Assembly (NCBI RefSeq): GCF_000760695.4
Contig: NZ_JHEG04000001.1
Span: forward strand, 8,531,123-8,595,122
DNA: 64,000 bases
Reading direction: 5' to 3'
DNA from: Tolypothrix bouteillei VB521301
GTDB lineage: Bacteria > Cyanobacteriota > Cyanobacteriia > Cyanobacteriales > Nostocaceae
Of this stretch, positions 14,905 to 26,462 are shown piece after piece (the stretch's first letter is position 1; each line of letters begins with the position of its first letter). The translations under genes and the position numbers were made by a program. A model generated the notes under the pieces. The model had not been told where the DNA came from and searched no databases. It saw nothing but the letters and a program-made list of their open reading frames with translations.

Positions 14905-17900
14905 ATGAGCATAACTCTACCCTTAGGGCAAAGCACTCCTGATTGTCCGCTGGGTTGTGTACCCAACTTTTATCAAGTTTTGGCAGAACTTGCACCCATT
15001 GGTATCTTTTACACAGATGCTCATGGGAAATGCTTGTACGTTAATCCCTGGTGGTGTACTGTTGCTGGAATCACAATTGCAGAAGCACGGGGAGACGGTT
15101 GGATCGATGCTTTACATCCGGAAGATCGCCAGCAAGTTTTTGCCGAGTGGCAGCAAGCCGCACAATCCAATTTGCCATTTCAATCTGAGTACAGGTTTCT
15201 CCATCGCAATGGCAAAGAAACTTGGGTGTTGGGGCAAGGAGTTGCCGAACTAGATGCAACTGGGACCGTGAAGGGATACGTAGGGACTGTAACCGATATC
15301 ACAGAGCGCAAGCAGATAGAAAACACTTGTAGGGAGAGCGAGGAACGCTGGCATCTGGCACTGCGCGGGAATAACGACGGTATCTGGGACTGGAACGTGC
15401 AAACCAATGAAGTTTTCTTTTCGAGCCGTTGGAAAGAAATGTTGGGCTTTAAAGATGAAGAAATTGACAATCACCTGGATGAATGGGCAAAACGAGTACA
15501 TCCCGATGACCTGGGCTGGGTAACTCAGGTGATTCAAAACCACTTCGCCAAGAAAACACCGTTTTATACTTCCGAACATCGGGTTTTGTGCAAAGATGGC
15601 TCCTACAAATGGATTCTCGATCGCGGTCAAGCACTTTGGGACGAAGCAGGTAATGTTGTTCGGATGACAGGTTCCCATACCGATATTACCGAACGCAAGC
15701 GGAAGGAAGTCGAACTGCGAGAAATGAGCGTAGCTCTAGAATATGCGGTATCGGGTATTGCCAAGTTAGATGTTGAGGGGCGGTATGTGTTTGTCAACCA
15801 GTCTTATGCTAGTGTAGTAGGCTACGCACCCGAAGAGATGATTGGGATGTCGTGGCAACAGACCGTCTATCCTGACGATCTTGAGACAACGATCGCTGTC
15901 TACAATGTGATGTTGCAAGAAGGTAAGGTTGAAACCGAAGCGAGAGGAATTCGCCGGGATGGCTCGATTTTCTACAAACAGCTAGTGATGATTTCAATCT
16001 ACGACGAGCAGCATCAGTTTATCGGGCATCACTGTTTCATGAAAGATATTACCGATCGCAAACAAGTTGAAGAAGCTCTACAAAAAGCTCAATCGCGCTT
16101 TGCCGGAATCTTAGAAATTGCCCAAGATGCCATTATTTCTATAGACAGCAACCAGCGCATTACCCTCTTTAACCAAGGTGCAGAAAAAGTTTTTGGTTAC
16201 ACCGTAGAGGAGATATTGGGACAGCCTTTGGATCGGTTATTGCCTCTCCGGTTTGCCGACATTCACCATCAGTACGTGCATGACTTTGGTCAATCGCTCG
16301 GTAAGGCACGGCGCATGGGTAGCAAAAAATTGCGTCAAATAGGAGAATGGGGCGAGATATTTGGTCGCCGCAAAGATGGCACTGAATTTCCGGCGGAAGC
16401 GTCTATCTCAAAGCTAGAACTTGGAGATGAAATCATCTTCACAGCTTTCTTGCGAGATATCAGCGATCGCAAACGTGCGGAAATGGAACTGAAACACCAA
16501 AAAGAAATTCTCCAGACAATGTTTGACCACATCCCCCTCATGGTCACGTTATTCGATCGAAACATGGATATCGAGTTTCTCAATCCCCAATTACAGCAAG
16601 TGTTGGGGTGGTCGCTACAAGACTGGCAGCAATCCGACGTGTTAGCAAAATGTTATCCCGATCGCGTAGAACACGAAACCGCAAAGGAACACATACTAGC
16701 AGCGAATGGGAAGTGGAAAGACTTTAGGACTCACACAGCCTCTGGCAAAACTTTGTACACGTCCTGGGCAAATGTACGCCTCTCCAACGGTTATCTAATT
16801 GGCATCGGACAGGATATTACAGAGCGCAAACAAACTGAATTAGCACTGCAACAGGCAAAAGAAACCGCAGAAGTGGCAAATCAGGCAAAAAGCCTTTTTC
16901 TCGCAAACATGAGCCATGAATTACGAACTCCTCTAAACGTGATTCTGGGATTTACTCAAGTGATGAGCCGCGATCGTTCTCTCAACGCCGAACAGCAAGA
17001 AAACCTCAAAATCATTCGTCGCAGTGGAGATCATCTACTCAATCTTATTAACGATATACTGGATTTGTCCAAGATAGAAGCAGGGCATACTTCCCTTGAC
17101 AAAAGCAATATCGATCTTGTTGCTTTTTTACATTCCCTTCGCAATATGTTCCGGCAAAAAGCAGTCGCTAAGGGCATACAGTTTAATATCGATCTTGACC
17201 CAATTCTGCCGCAATACATCACCACTGACCCCAGCAAACTCCGTCAAGTCCTCATCAACCTGCTCGGTAATGCGATTAAGTTTACCAAGCAAGGAAGTAT
17301 TACGCTCCATGTGAAAGTGAATGAAGAAGGTGAAACTTTCAACTTTCAACAACTGAAGAATCGGGCTTCTCCTGTCTCCCTGCTCTTTGAAGTAGAAGAC
17401 ACGGGGATCGGCATTCCAGCAAAGGATTTGGATCTCATCTTCAATGCCTTTGTCCAAGCAGAAGCTGGAAAAGGAGCAACAGAAGGAACTGGGTTGGGAT
17501 TAACCATTAGCCGCAACCTTGCCCGTTTGATGGGAGGTAACATTACAGTCAATAGCACAGTCGGGCAAGGCACTACTTTCCTAGTGACCCTTCCCGTTTG
17601 GCTGGCTACGAGCACTGATACACAACCGGAACAAATTAACCATCAGGAGGCGATCGGGCTGGTTCCCGGTCAACCTCAATACCGCATTCTTGTAGTTGAT
17701 GACCAGCCAGAAAATCGTTTGCTCTTGGTCAAACTGTTGAGTAACTTGGGATTAGATGTGCAAGAAGCAACGAACGGTCAAGAAGCGATCGCACTTTGGG
17801 AAGTATGGCATCCCCATCTCATTTGGATGGACATCCGAATGCCCGTTCTCAGTGGTTACAAAGCAACAAAATGGATTCGAGAACAAGAAAATGCGGCTCA

Positions 17901-18327
17901 AAATCAACACCAACCCTCGAAGATTATTGCTCTGACCGCTCATGCGTCTGAAAGCGATCGCGACCTTGCCCTTGCTGCAGGCTGTGATGACTATATCAGC
18001 AAACCCTTTCAGGAAGAAACCTTGTTGAACATGATGGCAAAATATTTGGGGATTTCTTATATTTATGCTGACAGCGAACCGCCATCAACAAGCAGCGACC
18101 TACCTGTCAGCATTGTACTAACTTCTGAAAAGTTAGCTGTCATGCCAGCAACTTGGATTGCTCAATTACAGCAGACAGCATTATTGTGTAATGAGGAAGA
18201 AGTTTTGCTTGTTATCGAGCAAATTCCACCCGAACACGAGTTTTTGGCAACACAACTGCGAGAACTATCACAAAACTTTGAGTTCCATCAGATTGCGCAG
18301 TTAGCACAAACAGCCCTCAACGTATAA
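14905..18327 (+). CDS. Hybrid sensor histidine kinase with five PAS domains and a receiver
   Basis: A soluble 1140-residue kinase. In order: five PAS/PAC units (about 25-135, 150-270, 275-385, 395-530, 540-645), several ending in the PAC signature DITERK, then HisKA (FLANMSHELRTPLNVILGF; the His is the phosphorylation site), HATPase_c with N- and G-boxes (LGNAIKFT, DTGIGIP, GTGLGLTISRN), and a receiver domain (RILVVDDQPENR, WMDIRMP with the acceptor Asp, KPF). A helical tail of about 85 residues follows. No membrane helices. A GTG lies directly before the chosen ATG and could also serve as the start. The sensed signal is unknown; PAS domains often bind haem, flavin or small ligands. No cognate regulator is adjacent. 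Confidence 0.92.
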   Translation: MSITLPLGQSTPDCPLGCVPNFYQVLAELAPIGIFYTDAHGKCLYVNPWWCTVAGITIAEARGDGWIDALHPEDRQQVFAEWQQAAQSNLPFQSEYRFLHRNGKETWVLGQGVAELDATGTVKGYVGTVTDITERKQIENTCRESEERWHLALRGNNDGIWDWNVQTNEVFFSSRWKEMLGFKDEEIDNHLDEWAKRVHPDDLGWVTQVIQNHFAKKTPFYTSEHRVLCKDGSYKWILDRGQALWDEAGNVVRMTGSHTDITERKRKEVELREMSVALEYAVSGIAKLDVEGRYVFVNQSYASVVGYAPEEMIGMSWQQTVYPDDLETTIAVYNVMLQEGKVETEARGIRRDGSIFYKQLVMISIYDEQHQFIGHHCFMKDITDRKQVEEALQKAQSRFAGILEIAQDAIISIDSNQRITLFNQGAEKVFGYTVEEILGQPLDRLLPLRFADIHHQYVHDFGQSLGKARRMGSKKLRQIGEWGEIFGRRKDGTEFPAEASISKLELGDEIIFTAFLRDISDRKRAEMELKHQKEILQTMFDHIPLMVTLFDRNMDIEFLNPQLQQVLGWSLQDWQQSDVLAKCYPDRVEHETAKEHILAANGKWKDFRTHTASGKTLYTSWANVRLSNGYLIGIGQDITERKQTELALQQAKETAEVANQAKSLFLANMSHELRTPLNVILGFTQVMSRDRSLNAEQQENLKIIRRSGDHLLNLINDILDLSKIEAGHTSLDKSNIDLVAFLHSLRNMFRQKAVAKGIQFNIDLDPILPQYITTDPSKLRQVLINLLGNAIKFTKQGSITLHVKVNEEGETFNFQQLKNRASPVSLLFEVEDTGIGIPAKDLDLIFNAFVQAEAGKGATEGTGLGLTISRNLARLMGGNITVNSTVGQGTTFLVTLPVWLATSTDTQPEQINHQEAIGLVPGQPQYRILVVDDQPENRLLLVKLLSNLGLDVQEATNGQEAIALWEVWHPHLIWMDIRMPVLSGYKATKWIREQENAAQNQHQPSKIIALTAHASESDRDLALAAGCDDYISKPFQEETLLNMMAKYLGISYIYADSEPPSTSSDLPVSIVLTSEKLAVMPATWIAQLQQTALLCNEEEVLLVIEQIPPEHEFLATQLRELSQNFEFHQIAQLAQTALNV

Positions 18328-18367
18328 GAAAGGGAGGCAAAATCCCCCCTCTTTTCCTTTGAGATCC

Positions 18368-20470
<2,103 letters not shown>

Positions 20471-20597
20471 TCACTATTAACAAAGTCGTAGCTAATAGCT
20501 TAATCAAATTTAACGAGCTCTGCCCTCTACTTGACAAGGTAGTTTGTGGTTTGCGAACGAATAACCAATGACAAATTCACCCAACTGGCTTCTCAAC

Positions 20598-21365
20598 TTA
20601 ATATCTAATTTGTAAAGTCACAGAAGCTTCCACGCTTTGCTCACCTGCAACGACTGGAGTATCTGGTGTTTTCGCGATCGCTACCGTATCCATACTAGAA
20701 AAATTCGCTGTTTGATACATTGGAGATGGCCGACTTCCATTAATTTGCACGCTCACAATTTCCTGTTGCTTGAGAGATAAAGCTCCCAAAGCTGCTTCGG
20801 CTTGACTTCTGGCGTCTTCGGACGCTAGACTAATGGCTTTTTTTTGTGCTGATGCGATCGCTTCATCCGTTGCTACTAAAGTCACACCATCAATACGTGT
20901 TGCACCAGCTTTAATTGCTTCATCTAAAAGTGTACCAAGTTTTTCTGGTGCTATTTCAAAGCTCACTATATTACTACCCTTGTAGCCTACAATTCTTTGC
21001 TGATTGTCTTTGTAACTATAAGTTGGATTTAGGCTAATACCTGTTGTTGCTAGTTTTTTAACATCTTGATTTACTTTTAAAAATGCCACAACTGTTGATG
21101 AACGTTGTGCGGTTGTTTGCTGTACCTTTGTTGAAGTTATATCTTGAACCTCAACCCCCAAACGAACGCGAGAGGTTGTTTTGGGAGTACTAACCATTCC
21201 ACGACCTGAAACAACTAAAGTTCTGGGCAAAGAAGCCAAATTACGGGTTTCATAAGATGTCGTTCCACAAGCAACAAGACCCGATAAGCCGAAAGTTAAA
21301 AACAAAATGAAAAAAGATTTCCGGTACTTGAATTGCAATCGTGATGAGAAAGTCATAGGAGCCAT
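20598..21365 (-). CDS. SIMPL-domain (DUF541) lipoprotein
   Basis: A 255-residue protein with a signal peptide ending in the lipobox LVAC (about 30-33, Cys33 would be lipidated), followed by a SIMPL/DUF541 domain. Features of the family are the start LVVSGRGMVSTPKTTSRVRLGVE, the A-Q-R-S-S helix, the Y-x-Y-x-D-x-x strand and the end QSVEASVTLQIRY. SIMPL proteins are periplasmic or outer-membrane associated with poorly defined roles in envelope or oxidative stress. It stands alone between ligA and a long spacer. Confidence 0.85.
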   Translation of the reverse strand: MAPMTFSSRLQFKYRKSFFILFLTFGLSGLVACGTTSYETRNLASLPRTLVVSGRGMVSTPKTTSRVRLGVEVQDITSTKVQQTTAQRSSTVVAFLKVNQDVKKLATTGISLNPTYSYKDNQQRIVGYKGSNIVSFEIAPEKLGTLLDEAIKAGATRIDGVTLVATDEAIASAQKKAISLASEDARSQAEAALGALSLKQQEIVSVQINGSRPSPMYQTANFSSMDTVAIAKTPDTPVVAGEQSVEASVTLQIRY

Positions 21366-22145
21366 AAAACTTAATGTGTTTCAAATATGGCATGAAATTT
21401 TTTTTAATTATCAAGTGGTTACAATTTCGGAAACTACGTTGATGCATATCCTTGCAACAGCCACCAGTGAATTGTAACTCATGACCGATCATCAGTAAAT
21501 TCCCTGACTTGTAAATAGGAGATTTAGAAAATAAAGCATTTTCTTGTTTCTTCCATATAGTTTTGTATCTAACAGAATTTTGAGAGCATCCCTATGAGTG
21601 CAAATTGCCCCCAGAATAGAATTTTACGGCGATAGAAACACAGCCCACCTGTATGGAATTCATATCAAGTCCTACAGGCGAGTTTCCTACCATATAAACC
21701 TGGTGAACTTAGGGGGACTTAGCTTGTACAAACGCGCTCGCGGACATCATACGGTATTTTTTTCATTATATTCAATCAATTTAAGTATATTTTTCTATGA
21801 AGAGAGTGATATTTATTTTCAATATACTGAGTATTTAAAAAAAAAAGAGAGTAGTAAAACTACAATTTTATAAAAGAAGAATTTTTCTTGACTTACGAGT
21901 ATTTACTGTTAGCTTCTCGTTCAATTACAAGCATAATAATTATTCAGCAATAAGTAAGTTGGTGTTAAAAATTTTGTCATGATAGGGCAGCTATGCTGAG
22001 GGTATAAGGGAATAGGTTTTTATGCAAATTTACTTTTAATTACATACTTCGTTTTTTTGCGCCTCTCTACTTAATTGGAATTTAAACAATTGTTTAAACA
22101 TCACATCCAAGCAAATTTCTTCTCCAAGTAAAATTTTCACAAACT
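21366..22145. other. Long AT-rich spacer with a degenerate repeat
   Basis: About 21587-21740 contains GAGCATCCC, GCAAATTGCCC and CAGAATAGAATTTTACGG, a decayed copy of the modules seen at 34440-34500. The remainder is AT-rich and holds the upstream regions of the SIMPL and protease genes. A 91-codon frame at 21598-21873 runs through the repeat and is not called. Confidence 0.5.
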
Positions 22146-23192
22146 ATGAAAATTTCTCACAAAGCTCTTGTGTCGTTAGTTATCACTTTAACAACTGCCA
22201 TTGGGGGCTGTTTATTAAATGCGGAAGCAGCTACTTTTCGCAATGTTAGAAGTATAAATGAAAATCGCCAGCGTTATATTACAGCAGGCGATCCAGCACA
22301 TTCTGTTGTCAATGTAGGAACGGGCTTTGATGGTGTAGTAGATTTAGTCATCAAAACTGATTCAGAGACCTTCGGTTGTTCGGGTTCTTTATTAACCTCA
22401 GGGAGACATATTCTTACAGCCGCCCATTGTTTTACTGACGGCTATCAAAATGTTATTGCTAATAGTATTCAAGCTTTTTTCGATTTACCTACAGGTTCTA
22501 CATCCATAAAAAGCGCAAATCTCTTTATTCACTCAGACTGGACTGATAACTTTAGCAGGATCGAGGGCGATATCGCTATTATAGAACTTGTGTCAGAAGC
22601 ACCTATAGCAGCCGAACGTTACGATATTTATCGCGGTACAGATGAAGTTGGAAAAATAGGCGTTAAAGTAGGCTATGGTTATTCTGGTAATGGTAATGAA
22701 GGAAATGTTTCATGGGATGGATTAAAACGTGTGGGGAAAAACATTTACGATGCTCCAGGCGAAATTTTATCCACGTTACCCCAACTTGACACTTTCGCAT
22801 TTCCCGGTGCAGTTTTAGCATATGATTTTGATAATGGGTTAGCAGCCAATGACGCTTTTGGTTTTCACTTCGGTATTTCAGACACAGGGTTAGGATTGGA
22901 TGAAATTAATTCAGCACCAGGTGATTCTGGAGGACCAACATTTATCAACGGACTCATTGCTGGAGTTACATCATTTGGCACTTGTTATGGTTATCCAAAC
23001 TGTTCCGGTTCTGATATTGACAGCACTTTAAATTCCAGCTTTGGAGAAATCAGTGGTGATACTCGAGTTTCAACATACGCAAACTGGATTGACAGTATTC
23101 TGAGCCGTCCTGCGACAGTCCCCGAACCCAGTGCGATCGGTGCAATCTTACTAGCAGGATTCGCAGCCCTTCGTTACCGGAAAAGATTTTAA
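22146..23192 (+). CDS. Secreted trypsin-like serine protease with PEP-CTERM anchor
   Basis: A 348-residue protein with a signal peptide (about 1-28, cleavage near AEA). The trypsin-like domain has the full triad: His94 in TAAHC, Asp142 in GDIAIIEL and Ser261 in APGDSGGP. Disulfides are likely between C78/C95 and between the two Cys after GTSFG. The C-terminus has the sorting signal VPEPS, a hydrophobic helix and RYRKRF, the PEP-CTERM pattern recognised by exosortase, so it is probably delivered to the surface or matrix. Its TAA stop marks the start of a heptanucleotide repeat block. Confidence 0.92.
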   Translation: MKISHKALVSLVITLTTAIGGCLLNAEAATFRNVRSINENRQRYITAGDPAHSVVNVGTGFDGVVDLVIKTDSETFGCSGSLLTSGRHILTAAHCFTDGYQNVIANSIQAFFDLPTGSTSIKSANLFIHSDWTDNFSRIEGDIAIIELVSEAPIAAERYDIYRGTDEVGKIGVKVGYGYSGNGNEGNVSWDGLKRVGKNIYDAPGEILSTLPQLDTFAFPGAVLAYDFDNGLAANDAFGFHFGISDTGLGLDEINSAPGDSGGPTFINGLIAGVTSFGTCYGYPNCSGSDIDSTLNSSFGEISGDTRVSTYANWIDSILSRPATVPEPSAIGAILLAGFAALRYRKRF

Positions 23193-23312
23193 TTGCTAAT
23201 TGCTAATGGCTAATGGCTAATGGCTAATTGCTAATTGCTAATGGCTAATTGCTAATGGCTAATGGCTAATTGCTAATTGCTAATTGCTAATGGCTAATGG
23301 CTAATGGCTAAT
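23191..23312 (+). repeat. Heptanucleotide STRR (TAATGGC/TAATTGC units)
   Basis: About 17 tandem units of CTAATGG or CTAATTG beginning at the stop codon of the protease gene. These short tandemly repeated sequences are known from filamentous cyanobacteria. The opposite orientation of the repeat occurs at 23529-23585. Confidence 0.9.
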
Positions 23313-23376
23313 GGTGAGACCAGCCCTGGAGGCGGGTTTCCCACGCCCTGGCGACTGGACTCACCGCCTTCGCGGA

Positions 23377-23529
23377 CTTAATAGAAAGTCCACGTAGGTG
23401 GACTTTGTTTGTATAGACGCGATTTTAATCGCCCAATGTTTTTTCTAATTGGGATGCTCTTAATAGAAAGTCCACGTAGGTGGACTTTGTTTGTATAGAC
23501 GCGATTTTAATCGCCCAATGTTTTTTCTA
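23377..23529 (+). repeat. Exact tandem duplication of a 71-base palindromic module
   Basis: Copies at 23377-23447 and 23459-23529 are identical by eye, with an 11-base spacer. Each contains the hairpin AAAGTCCACGTAGGTGGACTTT, described by its arms AAAGTCCAC and GTGGACTTT, then TGTTTGTATAGACGCGATTT and TTTTTTCTA. The first copy follows a CCCTGGAGGCGGG module (about 23331-23357). The block lies between two inverted STRR arrays. Confidence 0.85.
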
Positions 23530-23585
23530 TTAACCATTAGCCATTAACCATTAGCCATTAGCCATTAGCCATTAGCCATTAGCTA
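23529..23585 (-). repeat. Heptanucleotide STRR, inverted relative to 23191-23312
   Basis: Tandem units of ATTAGCC or ATTAACC. Read on the minus strand they are TAATGGC, and the first unit supplies the TAA stop codon of the kinase gene at 23579-23581. Confidence 0.9.
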
Positions 23586-24946
23586 TTATCTGCATCCAAT
23601 GGAATTTCAATAATAAATTCTGTTCCTTGACCGCAGGATGAAATACATTGCAACATTCCATTGTGTTTTTGAGTGATAATCTGGTGACTAATAGAAAGAC
23701 CTAATCCAGTTCCTTTACCTTCTGCTTTTGTTGTAAAAAAAGGATTAAATATCTGATTTTGTACTGGCTCAGCCATTCCCGGTCCATTGTCTGCAATCCG
23801 AATAAAAACTTTTGTGTCGTCAATAAGTTCGGTTGTAATGCGAATTTTCGGACAATGAGAGTTAGGAATAGATTCTGTACCCCATGCTCCATTTGTCATT
23901 CCTTCTTCTAAAGCGTCTATGGCATTTGTTAATAAATTCATAAAAACTTGATTGAGTTGTCCGGGATAGCATTTCACATGCGGTAAGTTTTCATACTCTT
24001 TAATTACTTCTATCATGGGTCGCTTTGGTCGAGCTTTGAGACGGTGTTGCAAAATCATGAGAGTTGTTTCTAATCCATCGTGGATATCGACGGCTATCTT
24101 TTGATCTCCATCTGCACGTGAGAAGTTTCTTAAGGACTGCATAATCCCTTGAATCCGATCTGTACCTAGTTTCATTGAGGAAATTACTTTGGGCAAATCT
24201 TCTAATATGTGATTTAGGTCAATTGCTTCAATTTCTTCTTCTATCTCACTTCCAGGATTGGGAAACTGTTGTTGGTAAAGTTTCATGAGATGGACAAGGT
24301 TATCTACGTATTGATCGGCATAATGTAAGTTACTAAAAATAAAGCCCAAAGGATTGTTGACTTCATGAGCGACACCTGCAACAAGTTGTCCTAAGGAAGA
24401 TATTTTTTCACTATGTACTAGCTGCAATTGAGCTTTTTTGAGTTCTTCAAGAGCTTCAGAAAGTTCGGCAGTTCTACTTTTGACTCGATGTTCGAGTTGT
24501 TGTTTTTGCTGGTCTAATTCTAGATTCAATCGTCTCAGTTTTAAATGGACTTGTATCCTAGCTAATATTTCTTCTTCTTGAAATGGTTTGGTAATATAAT
24601 CTACTGCTCCTAAATTCAACCCCTTGACTTTTTGCCCTGTTTCAGCAAGAGCAGTCATAAAAATAATAGGAATATCTTTTGTTATTGGATTTGATTTAAG
24701 TATGCGGCAAGTTTCAAATCCATCAATTTTTGGAATAATTATATCTAACAAAATTAAATCTATTGGTTCATTATAAGCTTGTTCGATACCATTGGTTCCA
24801 TCCATTGCAATCAACACGTTATAACCTGCATCACTTAAAGTGATATTTAAATAATCTAAATTAGCTTTGCTATCGTCAATAACTAAGATTGTTTCTTTTC
24901 TTTCTAAAGAATTTAGTTCGGTTTCATGTTGATGCCAAGCTTGCAT
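23579..24946 (-). CDS. Response regulator-histidine kinase hybrid (receiver first)
   Basis: A 455-residue protein. An N-terminal receiver domain (LVIDDSKANLD, phospho-acceptor Asp68 in LILLDIIIPKIDG, Lys in YITKPF) is followed by a coiled coil (about 133-182), HisKA with His194 in VAGVAHEVNNPLGF, and HATPase_c (NLLTNAIDAL, DNGPGM, GTGLGLSISHQI). This receiver-coil-kinase order is common in cyanobacteria; the HEVNNP box places it with the NtrB/HWE-like HisKA type. No membrane helix. Input presumably arrives by phosphotransfer to the receiver from another kinase. The stop codon lies in an STRR unit. Confidence 0.92.
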   Translation of the reverse strand: MQAWHQHETELNSLERKETILVIDDSKANLDYLNITLSDAGYNVLIAMDGTNGIEQAYNEPIDLILLDIIIPKIDGFETCRILKSNPITKDIPIIFMTALAETGQKVKGLNLGAVDYITKPFQEEEILARIQVHLKLRRLNLELDQQKQQLEHRVKSRTAELSEALEELKKAQLQLVHSEKISSLGQLVAGVAHEVNNPLGFIFSNLHYADQYVDNLVHLMKLYQQQFPNPGSEIEEEIEAIDLNHILEDLPKVISSMKLGTDRIQGIMQSLRNFSRADGDQKIAVDIHDGLETTLMILQHRLKARPKRPMIEVIKEYENLPHVKCYPGQLNQVFMNLLTNAIDALEEGMTNGAWGTESIPNSHCPKIRITTELIDDTKVFIRIADNGPGMAEPVQNQIFNPFFTTKAEGKGTGLGLSISHQIITQKHNGMLQCISSCGQGTEFIIEIPLDADNS

Positions 24947-25655
24947 GATAAATTACCCTTAATTTTTTGAAAAAACTGATGAAAATTTTAATTGGCTTTT
25001 CTCAGTGAGAAAGGTAGAGGAGAATAAAGGTTAAAACATAAGCTTTTTAAGCTTTCGCTTTGAATAGTTATTTTTACTTACTAAGTATAGTTTCAAAAAA
25101 ACGCTATATTTAAGTAAAATTACTGGTTTAAAAAAACTACTTTTTTCAATGAGATAATGGCACAAGTAAAATTCCTCCAAGGTAGCTCTCATACTTTATG
25201 TTGAGAGAATAGGTCAAGTTTATAGTTCCCAAATAGAATTTGGAAATCTAAGTGTATTGAAAATAATTAAAGAAAACTTGCTGAGTGCGGGTAGATACTG
25301 AAAAAAAAAGACGCTTTCATTTAACACGTCTTTACAAGAATGTCTTTCACTTCGTTCCTAAGTGGAGAGAATCTTCATCTCGCTCCGGTGGCGCTGATTT
25401 GAAAATAAGTGGAATTGAGCATTTTTTATTCGAATATCTCTTAAGTCTAATTACACAGGCGTTGATTAAACACAGATGTTGGAAAAAAATTTTAGCACTT
25501 GTGAATGCTTTGAAGGGTTGGTGGTACCCCCACCCTCAGCATTCCCCTTAAAGTGCGATCGCCTGTATTTGTCCGCTCTTGCGAGGTAGTGCCTCTCGGA
25601 CTGCATCCGGTGGCTCTCTCTGCCACCGGATCGCGAAAAGCTCCTAGCTCATAAC
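24947..25655. other. 709-base spacer; hairpin at 25605-25631
   Basis: It is mostly AT-rich. A perfect 10-base stem, ATCCGGTGGC/GCCACCGGAT with a TCTCTCT loop, lies at 25605-25631, just after the MBL-fold gene on its coding strand, but has no following T-run. An 88-codon frame from 25285 (GTG start) has no recognisable features and is not called. Confidence 0.5.
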
Positions 25656-26462
25656 CTAAAATTTGTAACTTAACACTTGTATGGCGCTATTTTCCGGGAG
25701 ATTGCTAGGGCTAATAGAGATCGTGTCACTCTGGCTGCGGCGCACTGCTACTCCATCCATTGATGTCAAAAATGTATCTAATGGGGAAATATCACACGTA
25801 GAAGCATCAGCTGCTTGTGTACGGTAATGGGTAGGAATCACTAGTTTGGGATTAATGACTTGAATGGCTTGCTTGGCTTCCTCCGCATTATAAGCTTTTG
25901 CTCCTCCGCCCACAGGAACTAACGCCACATCGGGACGCCCTATCAAAATCTTTTGCTCTATGGAAATAGGTGCAGCCGCTCCTCCTAAATGAAGGATGCT
26001 AATACCTCCTTGCTTCCACAACCAAGCGGTATTGATCCCGAATTGTTTGCCGCCTTTGCGATCGTGATTTATAGCAATTCCTTGAAATTTAATGTCGTTA
26101 AACTCGTACACTCCTGGCTCGTAAATGAGTTTGGGGTTTCCAGGTATATCTTCTACAGCACCCTCATCTAACAGTTGACTGCTAATCAATACCAAATCTG
26201 CTTGAACTTTGGGCGAACGATACCCTGCGGTACAACCTACTGTCCGAAAGGGATTTGCCAGAATTCTTACGCCACCACCAGTAAACAGAAAGGAGGTATG
26301 ACCCAACCACTGAATTGATAATGAACCACTAGAGCGAGGCTTAGACTGAGCATTTGAGCGAGGCTTAGACTGAGCATTTGCTTGAAATTCAGAACTAAAA
26401 CCACTCAGTAATGCTGTCCCTACTCCCGCCCCTGCATAGCCCACGAACTGTCGTCGTTTCAT
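25656..26462 (-). CDS. MBL-fold metal-dependent hydrolase with a Tat-like signal
   Basis: A 268-residue protein. The N-terminus MKRRQFVGYAGAG with the following hydrophobic stretch is a twin-arginine type signal. A 24-base in-frame duplication gives two copies of AQSKPRS-(N/S) at about residues 30-45. The rest is a beta-lactamase-like fold of the L-ascorbate lactonase/UlaG-like group: IQWLGHTSFLF at the start, a reduced metal-binding motif, INHDRKGGKQFGINTAW and PTHYR near the end. The classical HxHxDH motif is not intact, so metal binding may be altered or lost. Its start overlaps the stop of trpG by four bases, so they are cotranscribed. No pathway link to tryptophan synthesis is obvious. 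Confidence 0.8.
   Translation of the reverse strand: MKRRQFVGYAGAGVGTALLSGFSSEFQANAQSKPRSNAQSKPRSSGSLSIQWLGHTSFLFTGGGVRILANPFRTVGCTAGYRSPKVQADLVLISSQLLDEGAVEDIPGNPKLIYEPGVYEFNDIKFQGIAINHDRKGGKQFGINTAWLWKQGGISILHLGGAAAPISIEQKILIGRPDVALVPVGGGAKAYNAEEAKQAIQVINPKLVIPTHYRTQAADASTCDISPLDTFLTSMDGVAVRRSQSDTISISPSNLPENSAIQVLSYKF

Noticed and set aside
21598..21873. A 91-codon open frame
   Set aside because: It begins inside a degenerate repeat and has no family character.
25285..25551. An 88-codon open frame starting with GTG
   Set aside because: No ribosome-binding site, no recognisable domain, and it ends in repeat-like sequence.
25605..25631. Hairpin as an intrinsic terminator of the MBL-fold gene
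   Set aside because: The stem is strong but no T-run follows on the coding strand.
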